Assembly: GCA_030674155.1 (NCBI GenBank)
Contig: CM060342.1
Coordinates: forward strand, 21,775,345-21,839,344
Source of the DNA: Stramonita haemastoma
Taxonomy: Eukaryota > Mollusca > Gastropoda > Neogastropoda > Muricidae
Direction of reading: 5' to 3'
Length of the DNA: 64,000 nt
In this document: piece after piece, positions 28,251-40,930 of the stretch
Layout: each line of letters begins with the position of its first letter
Numbering within the stretch: the stretch's first letter is position 1
Notes under the pieces: model-generated
The model's input: only the letters and a program-made list of their open reading frames with translations
Database searches by the model: none
What the model was told of the DNA's origin: nothing
Program-made: the position numbers and the translations under genes

Positions 28251-28735
28251 TATACACTATTTGGTTGTGATTTGTTTTTGAAATTGAGAATCATTCTTGT
28301 TATATACTGTTAACGCTTTTGTTTGACTTGCCAGATTTCAGTAATAATTTTATATTCAGAGTGTGTATTTCATATTATATGGCTTTCATACTGTAAATTG
28401 AAATGGTAATGTACTTCACCATTTTCATCAATGCTCCTGTGTTTACTTTATGTACACTTGCTATTGGCTTTGGGACCTTTTGTGTTATTGTTTATGTTTA
28501 CTGTATTTATATTTGATGATTTTTGCGCTTTGTATATATATATGTATATCTACACACACACCACACCGCACACATGCACGCACACTTACACACACACACA
28601 CACACACACCACACACACACACACACACACAATGCACATGTTCTGGTCCCAACAGCTGAAGAAAGCATAAGACATATATTGATAAGGTGGCTTTAACAGA
28701 TTTGTTTTACACCTGTTTTTCTTCCTAGTCTGTAT
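28251..28735. other. AT-rich sequence with a short CA run, no gene seen
   Basis: The CA run lies at about 28553-28632. No other feature is seen. Confidence 0.4.
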
Positions 28736-28985
28736 GTCTGTTTGTCTGTCTCTGTCTCTCTGTCTCTGTCCTCTCTCTCTGCTGTATGTCTCTTCTGTCT
28801 GCTGTCTGTCGTCTGTTGTCTGTCTGTCTGTCTTTTCTCTCTTTCTCTCTTTCTCTCTCTCTCTCTCTCTTCTCCTCTCTCTCTCTCTCTCTCTCTCTTC
28901 TTCTCTTCTCTCTCTCTATTTCTGTCATCTTTTATCTCCTTTTCCCCTCTCTTTCTTTCTCCTCTCTTTTCTTTCTTTTTTCTCC
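28736..28985. repeat. CT-rich simple repeat (TCTG/TCTC/TTTC)
   Basis: A 250-base pyrimidine-rich tract on the + strand, possibly prone to triplex formation. Frames through it are serine/leucine- or arginine/glutamate-rich repeat translations. Confidence 0.9.
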
Positions 28986-29037
28986 CCTCATATGTCAATG
29001 GAATAAGTTTTGCAGATAATTTATGAATGTGTATGTA

Positions 29038-29381
29038 TTAAGGTGAGACACGGGTCCAAAAGTGGCCCAAATCATTTTTTTTTTAGAATGAAAAATTGCT
29101 GGATACGTTTATGGAGATTTCCCTGTGTCAAATTCATAATGTAAAATATGTCTGTAGAAACAGGTTACTCATACTTGTTATAGATTAAAAAAGGCTTAGG
29201 AGTTTGAAATATTGAGTTTGGGCAGCCATATTGGATTGTTTCCATGACAACAGTGCAGAAAACTGAGTAATTCTTTGATTTTTATGCTTTACAAGTGATG
29301 CCCTTTCAATATATGGCATAACTTTTAACGTGGGCTTGTAAACAGAATGTCATCAGTTTCGACCCCCATGTCCCACCTTAA
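29038..29381. mobile_element. MITE-like element, family M2
   Basis: The 344-base segment begins TTAAGGTGAGACACGGG and ends CCCCCATGTCCCACCTTAA, with TTAA (or TA) at both borders. The interior is AT-rich without coding frames and includes 'gccatattggattgtttcc'. A TTAA duplication would fit piggyBac-type mobilisation and a TA duplication Tc1/mariner-type. The two cannot be separated here. Confidence 0.65.
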
Positions 29382-29455
29382 GGGGTGTGTGTCAGGTCAA
29401 AAGTCATTTTTTTAATTTTCAGGTGGTACATTGAATAAGCAGTGCATTTGCTTCT

Positions 29456-29482
29456 TTGTGTGTGTGTGTGTGTGTGTGTGTG

Positions 29483-29525
<43 letters not shown>

Positions 29526-29526
29526 G
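29456..29526. repeat. (TG)n microsatellite
   Basis: TG run with one TTG interruption. Confidence 0.95.
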
Positions 29527-29659
29527 CACTTATACGTACATGTACAAATGCATGCATATGCATGTAAGCACTGCACGTTTATGGGTCCTTTTCCTCACTG
29601 TTGTTGTCTTAAACTGGTGGATCAGTTTCATTAGATTATGAAGATCTGCAGATGATAGT

Positions 29660-29761
29660 TATAGTATACACACACACACACACACACACATCCACACACA
29701 CACACTACACACACCACACACACACACCACAGATGATACAGTTATAGTATGCAAACACACA

Positions 29762-29797
<36 letters not shown>

Positions 29798-29808
29798 CAC
29801 ACACCTCA

Positions 29809-29863
<55 letters not shown>

Positions 29864-29890
29864 CACACACACACTCCCACACACACATGT
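29660..29890. repeat. (CA)n and (CGCA)n compound microsatellite
   Basis: CA units with a CGCA block (29761-29797) and a small direct repeat of 'cagatgatacagttatagta' around it. Confidence 0.95.
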
Positions 29891-30570
29891 TTATAAATAG
29901 ATATAGATATATAAAAATCAGTTATGTAAGCATATGTTAGATAGTGGTCTAGGATTACCACATGTGTCTTCAAGTGGTACTGTTTTGATATTTGGATTTA
30001 TCAATATCATGGCAGCATTAGCAGAAGTTAGTACAACTACCTTTTGAAATAGTATATTTTATCGGGCCAGCCATCTTTAAAATGTGTGTCGTGTAGGGGC
30101 TTTCTTATTTTTTTGTGTATGTTGTATTGTTGTTGTTGTTGCAAAAAGTCTGGCCTTTCTCTAGTCTGAGCAAAGCTTGATCTCTATTAGATATTATTGA
30201 ACATATATTTTATATATCTTATACATCTGCAAGTTTTGGTTTTGTTAAATTTCATGTACCCCTTGAAGGGAGCCGGGGATGGGGGTCATGAATTAAAATC
30301 TTGAATTTTGACACTATAGACATGAAGCTGATCTTTATGTCATCTGATCAGTATGTGCTCCCCCCCCCCCCCACCCCTTTCACACACAATTTCATATTAA
30401 ATTGTGAGACATTGACACATATTGTTTTAAGCTGTGTTCTATCTTACTGATATCAGAGGCTCTTTTTTTTTATCAACAGTATACCCTCACCATTTGGAAA
30501 CTGTACTGTAGATACTTCCTCTTGTCTATCACTCTCTTTATTCTTTTTTGTTGTTGTTTCTTGAGCTGAT
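29891..30570. other. AT-rich sequence, no gene seen
   Basis: Apart from a poly-C tract near 30360 nothing stands out. Confidence 0.4.
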
Positions 30571-30573
30571 ATC

Positions 30574-30640
<67 letters not shown>

Positions 30641-30680
30641 GTTTTGGTTTGGTTGGTTTGGTTTGGTTTGGTTTGGGTTT
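30574..30680. repeat. (TG)n followed by (GGTTT)n
   Basis: A pure TG run to 30639 is followed by about eight GGTTT/GGTTTG units. Confidence 0.9.
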
Positions 30681-30892
30681 TTTAATGGGTCCACAACTTT
30701 CTGTCTGAAAGTTTTGTAGTTTTTTTTGGACATAATATTTCTGGATTTACTTTTTAGTGTTTTTACTGTCATAGTTTTTAGCACGCAGGAAATGCACTGG
30801 TAATAGTAGTTCGGAAGGCTTTTGGATTTTAAAGTGACAATATGCATGGAAGGGGTCATCATAAAGGGCAACCACAAAACTGGTAAGAAATC

Positions 30893-30992
30893 CCTGAAGT
30901 CTGAATGCAGCTACCTTAATGATGGGCAAAAATAGTTTCATCACAAAATCTCCCCTTTGGTAAAACTGGAATCCTTAGCTGAGAAATATCAT
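30893..30992 (+). repeat. SINE family C, 3' body
   Basis: 'ctgaagtctgaatgcagct', 'accttaatgatgggcaaaaa' and 'cttagctgag' are the diverged family signature. Confidence 0.6.
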
Positions 30993-31365
30993 ATAAACCC
31001 AACAACAAAACTGGAAGAAGCATGACCAGTATATTCTCATGTTCAAAGAAGACAAAAACCAAAAAAAAGTTCGACAAGAAATATTGCATAGAATCACCAG
31101 TAAGTACTTCTAGAGCTAGAAACCTCCCCTCTATTTTGCTAAAGAAAAATTGTTGTTGTTGTTGAGATTGTTTCAGAGTCCCAGCGGAAGTACTCCGATT
31201 TAGGGACTAAACTGTGCCTGTTGGTCATCCCAGTTTGGCGCCTCAGGCCAAAAATAGCATAAAATAGCAATAGCAAAAATAGCATAATTCTTTGAAGCAA
31301 CGGGATCAAGCCCATGGAAGCACAAGAGTGCTGCAGGAGCCCATGAGCTAAAGAGAAGGAATGAA

Positions 31366-32022
31366 TCAATCGTTTTATAGCAGAGTGGTTAAAACTGTCC
31401 GACTTCAATCGGTTAAAACTGTCCGACTTCAATCCCATAGGTCCATGAAGTTGTAGGTTTTAATCTTGGTGGTGTCTGATGAATTAAGGGTGGGGATTTT
31501 TACAATTTCCCAGGTCAACTTGAATTTGAAATGTATATCTGCCAGTGCCTTCATTCCCTTTGTGCATAGTTGTATACATATGCAGAAGATCAAAGATGCT
31601 CATTAAAGATCCAGTAATTCATGTCAACATTTGATGGGTTACGGAAACACAAACATAGCCATCATACATCTTCGGAGTCAGAGTGTGGCTACTTTCATGG
31701 TCATCCATCCAAAGCCTTTTGATGCCTTCTTGGCATGTAAGGCAGCAACAGTTAAATTTCTCTGTTGCTGTTTCTGTAACAAACTTTTTTTTTTTACAAA
31801 ACAGGGTTGTTAGCCCTGTGTCCAACCCCCGACCTGGGGGAGTGGGGCCACCTTAGTCGCCTCTTACGACATGCCTGGCTGGCGGGCAGGGACCCTATAC
31901 TTGTAATGCTCGCTTTGCAAGCATTCCCCGGAGTCCCACGGGGGACTTTAATGGTGGGCAGAAACAGTCGCATACGCAAAATCTCAACATTGGTGAACCT
32001 CAGAGCTCTAGTTGAGGAAGGG
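31366..32022 (+). repeat. SINE family C, full length, with an inserted segment
   Basis: The head reads TAGCAGAGTGGTTAAAACTG, a serine/leucine-tRNA-like A-box region, and has a 24-base internal duplication. A degenerate B-box (GTAGGTTTTAATCTTGG) follows. The body has 'tttcccaggtcaactt', 'gcagaagatcaaagatgc' and 'ttaaagatccagtaattcat'. The 3' domain starts 'ttcggagtcagagtgtggc' and resumes at 31951 after an insert at about 31800-31950. Confidence 0.75.
31800..31950. other. GC-rich segment inserted in a SINE, family unknown
   Basis: A 150-base segment with 'cccccgacctgggggagtgg', 'agtcgcctcttacgacatgc' and 'cccacgggggac' interrupts the SINE body. It looks like part of another dispersed element that I cannot name. 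Confidence 0.5.
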
Positions 32023-32400
32023 AAAAAAAGTCAGGTTCATTGCGGAAGAAATGTCATTATTGGAACATGTTATGACATTGTGGAAGAACTGCAATATTTT
32101 GTTATTTGTTTTGTGGACATGTCAAAGTGTAATGGCTCAACTGTCATTTAAGCTGTCATCTGCTGTACATGTTTCATTGATTTCCAACTGAATGTTCCTG
32201 AGTGGTGGTACCATGTAATATAGTTGTCATTTTATATCTATGTCATGTATATGTGCCGGTTCATATATTTTGCACTTATTTATTGTACTGAGTTAATAAA
32301 CATTAAAAAGCAATCCACCATTGTGTGTTGATGTATAGCATGTATGGAGAGAAATAGTTTTGCTGAGTAAAAATCTGATGAAAATCAAAGACCAACACCC
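32023..32400. other. AT-rich sequence, no gene seen
   Basis: No feature beyond AT-rich unique sequence is seen. Confidence 0.4.
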
Positions 32401-32405
32401 ACAAA

Positions 32406-32767
32406 CTCCAGACATTTACCAACAGATGTCTCAGGAACATCGTCTCCATCGTCAGAAGTCGTCTCCAGCGAACAACTGAAGGACAGGACCAGACACGCTC
32501 AATCCAGTCCTAGATCAAGAGAAGGAAATGGGATGGATCAGCCATCAACTCTGCAACCCTGCTTTCAATGTCACCAGGCAGGCCCTTGACTGGAATCCGC
32601 AAGGCAAGCGGAAAGTGGGTTGACCAAAACATATCTGGAAAAGCATCGAAGCAGAGACAAAGGCAGCCGGAATGACATGGGCCAAGCTAAAAAGGATCTC
32701 CCAGAACCGAGTCCGTTGGAGGAGTGTTGTTGTGGCCCTTTGTTCCCCAGGGAATGCAGAGGCGTAA
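32406..32767 (+). mobile_element. Non-LTR retrotransposon 3' end (LINE family LD), decayed
   Basis: The + strand begins LQTFTNRCLRNIVSI and, after frameshifts, reads NVTRQALDWNPQGKRKVG, stop, PKHIWKSIEAETKAAGMTWA, then KLKRISQNRVRWRSVVVALC, closing SPGNAEA and TAA at 32765-32767. The ALDWNPxGKRxxGRPxxTWxR...W...R-RWR block is a common C-terminal signature of invertebrate LINEs. One in-frame stop and at least one frameshift show it is dead. Confidence 0.8.
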
Positions 32768-32841
32768 GGTAAAGGTATAGTATGAGTATGGTGATTTAGA
32801 TGAAAGAGAAAAAGTAGAGAAGTTGTTAGTTTTTCAATTAT

Positions 32842-32857
32842 CAGTGTGTGTGTGTGT

Positions 32858-32911
<54 letters not shown>

Positions 32912-32920
32912 TGTGAGTGT

Positions 32921-32965
<45 letters not shown>
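32842..32965. repeat. (TG)n microsatellite
   Basis: TG run with a few GTATG and GAGTG interruptions. Confidence 0.95.
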
Positions 32966-33019
32966 CGATTTGACACCCCAGTCGGGATCCAAGCGGAGCC
33001 ACCACCCATTCACCCCTGG

Positions 33020-33345
33020 ATTCAACATCACAACTGACTCCACTTCCCTGGATAGTCCTTGGGATAAGACAATAAAACAAGGCACCGTGTGCAAAACACT
33101 CAGTACACCTTGTAGCACATATTAAAACTCGTTCTGCCTTTTGGAAGAGTAGTAAGCCATTTGTGCCAAAAATAACAAATGCACCCCCCCCCCCCCCCAA
33201 AAAAAAAAAAGTATAAAAAAAGTGTGTGTCTTCGTTTTAAAGTCATCCGCTAAAATGTAGATGTAGACAGGACATACAGAGGCGAGGGAGATAGATATGC
33301 AAAAATCTAACCATTGGGAAACTCAAGAGTATCTAGCTCAGGAGT
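33020..33345 (+). repeat. Degenerate SINE A and SINE C fragments
   Basis: 'ttgggataagacaataaaac' to 'gaagagtagtaagccattt' at about 33057-33170 is an old family A body. 'gagatagatatgcaaaaatc' to 'ctagctcaggagtg' at about 33285-33345 resembles the end of family C. Confidence 0.5.
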
Positions 33346-33448
33346 GAAAAGACAATTCAGCAATATAATTTATGTATATAATTACATAAGTCGGACAGTG
33401 GTCACAACAGGCTTCTCGTGTACGCGACAAAAAATAAGCATTGGCGTT

Positions 33449-36400
33449 TGTCAGTGTGTTGGTTAGTGTGCGCGCAGGTAACAGCCACCCTCCACTTTGC
33501 TGTGGTGCCTCATATTGCTGTATAGTGTCATTATATTGGTGCCAAGTGCTTGTTTTTTGTGGCGTACACTTAGCAGCTTTCCTTCCGACAAAGTAGCCTT
33601 CTTAGCTCATGGCGGCCATGGTGTCGCCACAAATCCGGCGCCACACATATCCAAGATGGTGGGAGAGAGTGATACGCATACCGTGCGATATTGTCTTGGT
33701 GCCGGGGATCTTTAACCGTGCAAAAATGGGGGTGGGACGGGGCCGAAAACGGCTCTTAGGGTGGCCTCTTGGCCCTAAAAGGCGGCTTTTTCGGCAGGGG
33801 GTGGGTATGCGATGGCGCGCGCGCGCGCGTGCTGGTGTTTTGTAAGTGTGTTGGTTTGTGTGCGCGCATGTGGCGGCCACCCTCCACTTTGCTGTGGTGC
33901 CTCATATTGCTGTATAGTGTCATTATAGTGGTGCCCAGTGCTTGTTTTTTGTGGCGTACACTTAGCAGCTTTCCTTCCGACAAAGTAGCCTTCTTAGCTC
34001 TTGGCGGCCATGGTGTCGCCACAAATCCGGCGCCACCCATATCCAAGATGGTGGGAGAGAGTGTACGCATACCGTGCGATATTGTCTTGGTGCCGTGGGA
34101 TCTTTAACCGTGCAAAAGTGGGAGTGGGACGGGGCCGAAAACGGCTCTTAGGGTGGCCTCTTGGCCCCAAAAGGCGGCTTTTTCGGCAGGGGGGTGGGTA
34201 TGCGTTGGCGCGCGTGCGCGCGCGCTGGTGTTTGTCAGTGTGTTGGTTTGTGTGCGCGCATGTGGCGGCCACCCTCCACTTTGCTGTGGTGCCTCATATT
34301 GCTGTATAGTGTCATTATAGTGGTGCCCAGTGCTTGTTTTTTGTGGCGTACACTTAGCAGCTTTCCTTCCGACAAAGTAGCCTTCTTAGCTCTTGGCGGC
34401 CATGGTGTCGCCACAAATCCGGCGCCACCCATATCCAAGATGGTGGGAGAGAGTGTACGCATACCGTGCGATATTGTCTTGGTGCCGTGGGATCTTTAAC
34501 CGTGCAAAAGTGGGAGTGGACGGGGCCGAAAACGGCTCTTAGGGTGGCCTCTTGGCCCCAAAAGGCGGCTTTTTCGGCAGGGGGGGTGGGTATGCGTTGG
34601 CGCGCGTGCGCGCGCGCTGGTGTTTGTCAGTGTGTTGGTTTGTGTGCGCGCATGTGGCGGCCACCCTCCACTTTGCTGTGGTGCCTCATATTGCTGTATA
34701 GTGTCATTATAGTGGTGCCCAGTGCTTGTTTTTTGTGGCGTACACTTAGCAGCTTTCCTTCCGACAAAGTAGCCTTCTTAGCTCTTGGCGGCCATGGTGT
34801 CGCCACAAATCCGGCGCCACCCATATCCAAGATGGTGGGAGAGAGTGTACGCATACCGTGCGATATTGTCTTGGTGCCGTGGGATCTTTAACCGTGCAAA
34901 AGTGGGAGTGGGACGGGGCCGAAAACGGCTCTTAGGGTGGCCTCTTGGCCCCAAAAGGCGGCTTTTTCGGCAGGGGGTGGGTATGCGTTGGCGCGCGTGC
35001 GCGCGCGCATGGTTTGTCAGTGTGTTGGTTTGTGTGCGCGCATGTGGCGGCCACCCTCCACTTTGCTGTGGTGCCTCATATTGCTGTATAGTGTCATTAT
35101 AGTGGTGCCCAGTGCTTGTTTTTTGTGGCGTACACTTAGCAGCTTTCCTTCCGACAAAGTAGCCTTCTTAGCTCTTGGCGGCCATGGTGTCGCCACAAAT
35201 CCGGCGCCACCCATATCCAAGATGGTGGGAGAGAGTGTACGCATACCGTGCGATATTGTCTTGGTGCCGTGGGATCTTTAAACCGTGCAAAAGTGGGAGT
35301 CGGACGGGGCCGAAAACGCTCTTAGGGTGGCCTCTTGGCCCCAAAAGGCGGCTTTTTTCGGCAGGGGGGTGGGTATGCGTTGGCGCGCGTGCGCGCGCGC
35401 TGGTGTTTGTCAGTGTGTTGGTTTGTGTGCGCGCATGTGGCGGCCACCCTCCCACTTTGCTGTGGTGCCTCATATTGCTGTATAGTGTCATTATAGTGGT
35501 GCCCAGTGCTTGTTTTTTGTGGCGTACACTTAGCAGCTTTCCTTCCGACAAAGTAGCCTTCTTAGCTCTTGGCGGCCATGGTGTCGCCACAAATCCGGCG
35601 CCACCCATATCCAAGATGGTGGGAGAGAGTGTACGCATACCGTGCGATATTGTCTTGGTGCCGTGGGATCTTTAACCGTGCAAAAGTGGGAGTGGGACGG
35701 GGCCGAAAACGGCTCTTAGGGTGGCCTCTTGGCCCCAAAAGGCGGCTTTTTCGGCAGGGGGGTGGGTATGCGTTGGCGCGCGTGCGCGCGCGCTGGTGTT
35801 TGTCAGTGTGTTGGTTTGTGTGCGCGCATGTGGCCGGCCACCCTCCACTTTGCTGTGGTGCCTCATATTGCTGTATAGTGTCATTATAGTGGTGCCCAGT
35901 GCTTGTTTTTTGTGGCGTACACTTAGCAGCTTTCCTTCCGACAAAGTAGCCTTCTTAGCTCTTGGCGGCCATGGTGTCGCCACAAATCCGGCGCCACCCA
36001 TATCCAAGATGGTGGGAGAGAGTGTACGCATACCGTGCGATATTGTCTTGGTGCCGTGGGATCTTTAACCGTTGCAAAAGTGGGAGTGGACGGGGCCGAA
36101 AACGGCTCTTAGGTGGCCTCTTGGCCCCAAAAGGCGGCTTTTTCGGCAGGGGGGTGGGTATGCGTTGGCGCGCGTGCGCGCGCGCTGGTGTTTGTCAGTG
36201 TGTTGGTTTGTGTGCGCGCATGTGGCGGCCACCCTCCACTTTTGCTGTGGTGCCTCATATTGCTGTATAGTGTCATTATAGTGGTGCCCAGTGCTTGTTT
36301 TTTGTGCGTACACTTAGCAGCTTTCCTTCCGACAAAGTAGCCTTCTTAGCTCTTGGCGGCCATGGTGTCGCCACAAATCCGGCGCCACCCATATCCAAGA

Positions 36401-39400
36401 TGGTGGAGAGAGTGTACGCATACCGTGCGATATTGTCTTGGTGCCGTGGGATCTTTAACCGTGCAAAAGTGGGAGTGGGACGGGGCCGAAAACGGCTCTT
36501 AGGGTGGCCTCTTGGCCCCAAAAGGCGGCTTTTTCGGCAGGGGGGTGGGTATGCGTTGGCGCGCGTGCGCGCGCGCTGGTGTTTGTCAGTGTGTTGGTTT
36601 GTGTGCGCGCATGTGGCGGCCACCCTCCACTTTGCTGTGGTGCCTCATATTGCTGTATAGTGTCATTATATGGTGCCCAGTGCTTGTTTTTTGTGGCGTA
36701 CACTTAGCAGCTTTCCTTCCGACAAAGTAGCCTTCTTAGCTCTTGGCGGCCATGGGTCGCCACAAATCCGGCGCCACCCATATCCAAGATGGTGGGAGAG
36801 AGTGTACGCATACCGTGCGTATTGTCTGGTGCCGTGGGATCTTTAACCGTGCAAAGTGGGAGTCGGACGGGGCCGAAAACGGCTCTTAGGGTGGCCTCTT
36901 GGCCCCAAAAGGCGGCTTTTATCGGCAGGGGGTGGGTATAGCGTTGGCGCCGTGGCGCGAGCGCTGGTGTTTGCAGTGTGTTGGTTTGTGTGCGCGCATG
37001 TGGCGGCCACCCTCCACTTTGCTGTGGTGCCTATTTAGTCTGTATAGTGGGCATTATTGTTGCCCAGTGCTTGTTTTTTGTGGCGTACCACTTAGCACTT
37101 TCCTTCCGACAAAGTAGCCTTCTAGCTCTTGCGGCCTGGTGTCGCCACAAATCCGGCGCCACCATATCCAAGATGGTGGGAGAGAGTGTACGCATACCGT
37201 GCGATATTGTCTTGTGCCTGGGATCTTAACCGTGCAAAGTGGGAGTGGACGGGGGCGAAAACGGCTCTTAGGGTGGCCCTTGGCCCAAAAGGCGCTTTTT
37301 CGCAGGGGGGTGGGTATGCGTTGGCGCGCGTGCGCGCGCGCTGGTGTTTTCAGTGTGTTGGTTGTGTGCGCGCATGTGGCGCCACCCTCCACTTTGCTGT
37401 GGTGCCTCATATGCTGTATAGTGTATTTATGGTGCCCAGTGCTTGTTTTTTGTGGCGTACAACTAGCAGCTTTCCTTCCGACAAAGTAGCCTTCTTAGCT
37501 CTTGGCGGCCATGGTGTCGCCACAATCCGGCGCACCCATATCCAAGATGGTGGGAGAGAGTGTACGCATACGTGCGATATTTCTTGGTGCCGTGGATCTT
37601 TAACCGTGCAAAAGTGGGAGTCGGACGGGCGAAACGCTCTAGGTGGCCTCTTGCCCAAAAGCCTTTTTCGGCAGGGGGTGGGTATGCGTTTGGGCGCGTG
37701 CGCGCGCGCTGGTTTGCATGTGTTGTTGTGTGCGGCATGTGGCGCCACCTCCACTTTGCTGGGTGCCTCATATGCTTATAGTGTCATATTTGGTGCCCAG
37801 TGCTTGTTTTTTGTCGTACACTAGCAGCTTTCCTTCCGCAAAGTAGCCTTCTTAGCTTGGCGGCCATGGTGTCGCCACAAATCGGCGCACCCATATCAAG
37901 ATGGTGGGAGAAGTGTAGCATACCGTGCGTATTGTCTTGTGCGGATCTTATGCAAAGTGGATCGGACGGGGCCAACGGCTCTAGGGCCTCTTGCCCCAAA
38001 GCGCTTTTTCGCAGGGGGGTAGCGTTGGCGCGGCGCGCGGGGTGTTTGCATTGTTGGTTGTGGCGCGCATTGGCGGCACCCCCATTGTTGTGCTCATTTG
38101 CGTATAGGTCATTATATGGTGCCATGCTTTTTGTGCGTACACTACTTTCCTTCCGACAAAGTAGCCTTCTTAGCTCTTGGCGGCCATGGTGTCGCCACAA
38201 ATCCGGCGCCACCCATATCCAAGATGGTGGGAGAGAGTGTAGCATACCGTGCGATATTGTCTTGGTGCCGTGGGATCTTTAACCGTGCAAAAGTGGGAGT
38301 GGACGGGGCCGAAAACGGCTCTTAGGGTGGCCTCTTGGCCCCAAAAGGCGGCTTTTTCGGCAGGGGGTGGGTATGCGTTGGCGCGCGTGCGCGCGCGCTG
38401 GTGTTTGTCAGTGTGTTGGTTTGTGTGCGCGCATGTGGCGGCCACCCTCCACTTTGCTGTGGTGCCTCAATTGCTGTATAGTGTCATTATAGTGGTGCCC
38501 AGTGCTTGTTTTTTGTGCGTACACTTAGCAGCTTTCCTTCCGACAAAGTAGCCTTCTTAGCTCTTGGCGGCCATGGTGTCGCCACAAATCCGGCGCCACC
38601 CATATCCAAGATGTGGGAGAGTGTACGCATACCGTGCGATATTGTCTTGGTGCCGTGGATCTTTAACCGTGCAAAAGTGGGAGTGGACGGGCCGAAAACG
38701 GCTCTTAGGGTGGCCTCTTGGCCCCAAAAGGCGGCTTTTTCGGCAGGGGGGTGGGTATGCTTGGCGCGCGTGCGCGCGCGCTGGTGTTTGTCAGTGGTTG
38801 GTTTGTGTGCGCGCATGTGGCGGCCACCCTCCACTTTGCTGTGGTGCCTCATATTGCTGTATAGTGTCATTATGTGGTGCCCAGTGCTTGTTTTTTGTGG
38901 CGTACACTTAGCAGCTTTCCTTCCGACAAAGTAGCCTTCTTAGCTCTTGGCGGCCATGGTGTCGCCACAAATCCGGCGCCACCCATATCCAAGATGGTGG
39001 GAGAGAGTGTACGCATACCGTGCGATATTGTCTTGGTGCCGTGGGATCTTTAACCGTGCAAAAGTGGGAGTCGGACGGGGCCGAAAACGGCTCTTAGGGT
39101 GGCCTCTTGGCCCCAAAAGGCGGCTTTTTTCGGCAGGGGGGTGGGTATGCGTTGGCGCGCGTGCGCGCGCGCTGGTGTTTGTCAGTGTGTTGGTTTGTGT
39201 GCGCGCATGTGGCGGCCACCCTCCACTTTGCTGTGGTGCCTCATATTGCTGTATAGTGTCATTATTGTGGTGCCCAGTGCTTGTTTTTTGTGGCGTACAC
39301 TTAGCAGCTTTCCTTCCGACAAAGTAGCCTTCTTAGCTCTTGGCGGCCATGGTGTCGCCACAAATCCGGCGCCACCCATATCCAAGATGGTGGGAGAGAG

Positions 39401-39770
39401 TGTACGCATACCGTGCGATATTGTCTTGGTGCCGTGGGATCTTTAACCGTGCAAAAGTGGGAGTCGGACGGGGCCGAAAACGGCTCTTAGGGTGGCCTCT
39501 TGGCCCCAAAAGGCGGCTTTTTCGGCAGGGGGTGGGTATGCGTTGGCGCGGCGGCGCGCGCCGCTGGTGTTTGTCAGTGTGTTGGTTTGTGTGCGCGCAT
39601 GTGGCGGCCACCCTCCACTTTGCTGTGGTGCCTCATATTGCTGTAATAGTGTCATTATAGTGGTGCCCAGTGCTTGGCTTTTTGTGGCGTACACTTAGCA
39701 AGCTTTCCTCCACAAAGTAGCCTTCTTAGCTCTTTGGCGGCCAGTGGTCGCCACAAATCCGGCGCCACCC
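33449..39770 (+). repeat. Satellite array, about 392-bp monomer, 16 to 17 units
   Basis: Head-to-tail monomers are recognised by 'ctcttggcggccatggtgtc', 'caaatccggcgccacccat', 'gatctttaaccgtgcaaaag' and 'ggcctcttggccccaaaagg'. The CTTGGCGGCC landmark recurs at 33609, 34001, 34393, 34785, 35175, 35569, 35962, 36353, 36743, 37129, 37502, 37857, 38177, 38564, 38947, 39340 and 39734. Good units are nearly identical, so the array is young or actively homogenised. Each unit has a CpG-rich alternating stretch (GCGCGCGTGCGCGCGCGC) and a CCAAGATGG motif. Units between 36.7 and 38.15 kb lose bases progressively. Frames of 75-166 codons are open on both strands but are not conserved across the indels, so I call no gene. 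Confidence 0.95.
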
Positions 39771-40930
39771 TTATATACATAAATATTAATTTCCTTTAAA
39801 ATGTATCTTCCTTATCAATATTATTATTTTTTATATAGTATATTTTATAAATCATTATAATAATATAATAATCTTTACATTAATTTTATACTTTCCGCTA
39901 TAAATATCTAACTTATCATATATCTGACCTTCATCTTTTAAAATACTACTATATCATTACTTCTTAATATCATAAAATATTTTATTAGTATAATATTTTT
40001 AATATAGTTTCGATTTTATAAATTTAAGCTCTATTTATTATTAATCCAATAAACTAATTCTTGTATTATTCACTCTTATATAAATATTATTATCATAATT
40101 ACATCATTTAATAATAATTCATCTATCAATAAGTAATAATACTCTTTAAAGATAATTATTCCCATAACATATAATCTATTTTACACCCCATTTATATTCT
40201 ATTAATACTAGTTTTATAATTATATTTTATATTAATTTTATTATTCTGTTAGCATTATCCTTTTTTATGAATATACTAATTATTTTATTCGCCACTTAAA
40301 CGTTTATTGATTTACTATAATAATATAATTACTAATATTTTAAATTACTTCGTCCCATTAGTTAAATTAAAATATTATATAATATTTATATATAAATTAA
40401 TAGTCCAATTATAATCCTTTTATATATCTTGTTTTATATTTTGAATTATTTACTATAACTTTAAATATGCATTATTTTAATTAACCCATTTATATTTTTA
40501 TCTCTTTAATATTTTCTGATATTTAAAATGTTTTTTTAATACATCCTATAATATGTTATATTTATATAATTTCTTGTTTTTTTAAAATAGTGATAATTAT
40601 ATTTTTTTCTTTTTTCAGTTATTACATCATCAACATTAAATACTTAATAGTCTTTATTAAATATTCTATATCATATATTTAATATGTATATATATTAATT
40701 TTAATTTCCTTCATGATTTAGTAATACTATTACTATTAAAATTCTCTTTCTATCAAATACTATTATAATAATTGTATTTTTTTGCATCATATTTTGATTA
40801 ATTAAGAACATTTTAAATAATAAACATATCATATTGATAACTTCATTCATTATTTAGAACTCAAATAGAACATACCCAAGTAAAAAATAAATTTACTAAT
40901 TAAATCCCCTTAAATAATATTATAATACTA
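39771..40930. other. G-poor, A/T-rich low-complexity block
   Basis: It begins abruptly inside a satellite unit after 'ggcgccaccc' and consists almost only of A and T with scattered C and few G. There is no repeat period, gene or element end. It is more like random base calls than evolved DNA. Confidence 0.7.

Noticed and set aside
32842..33125. Valine/cysteine-rich secreted-like peptide frame
   Set aside because: Its first part is a TG repeat translation and its second part is SINE relic sequence.
33602..39698. Recurrent 75-166-codon frames on both strands of the 392-bp satellite
   Set aside because: 392 is not a multiple of three. Several frames are open at once, and indels between units break them without compensation, so composition explains the openness better than selection.
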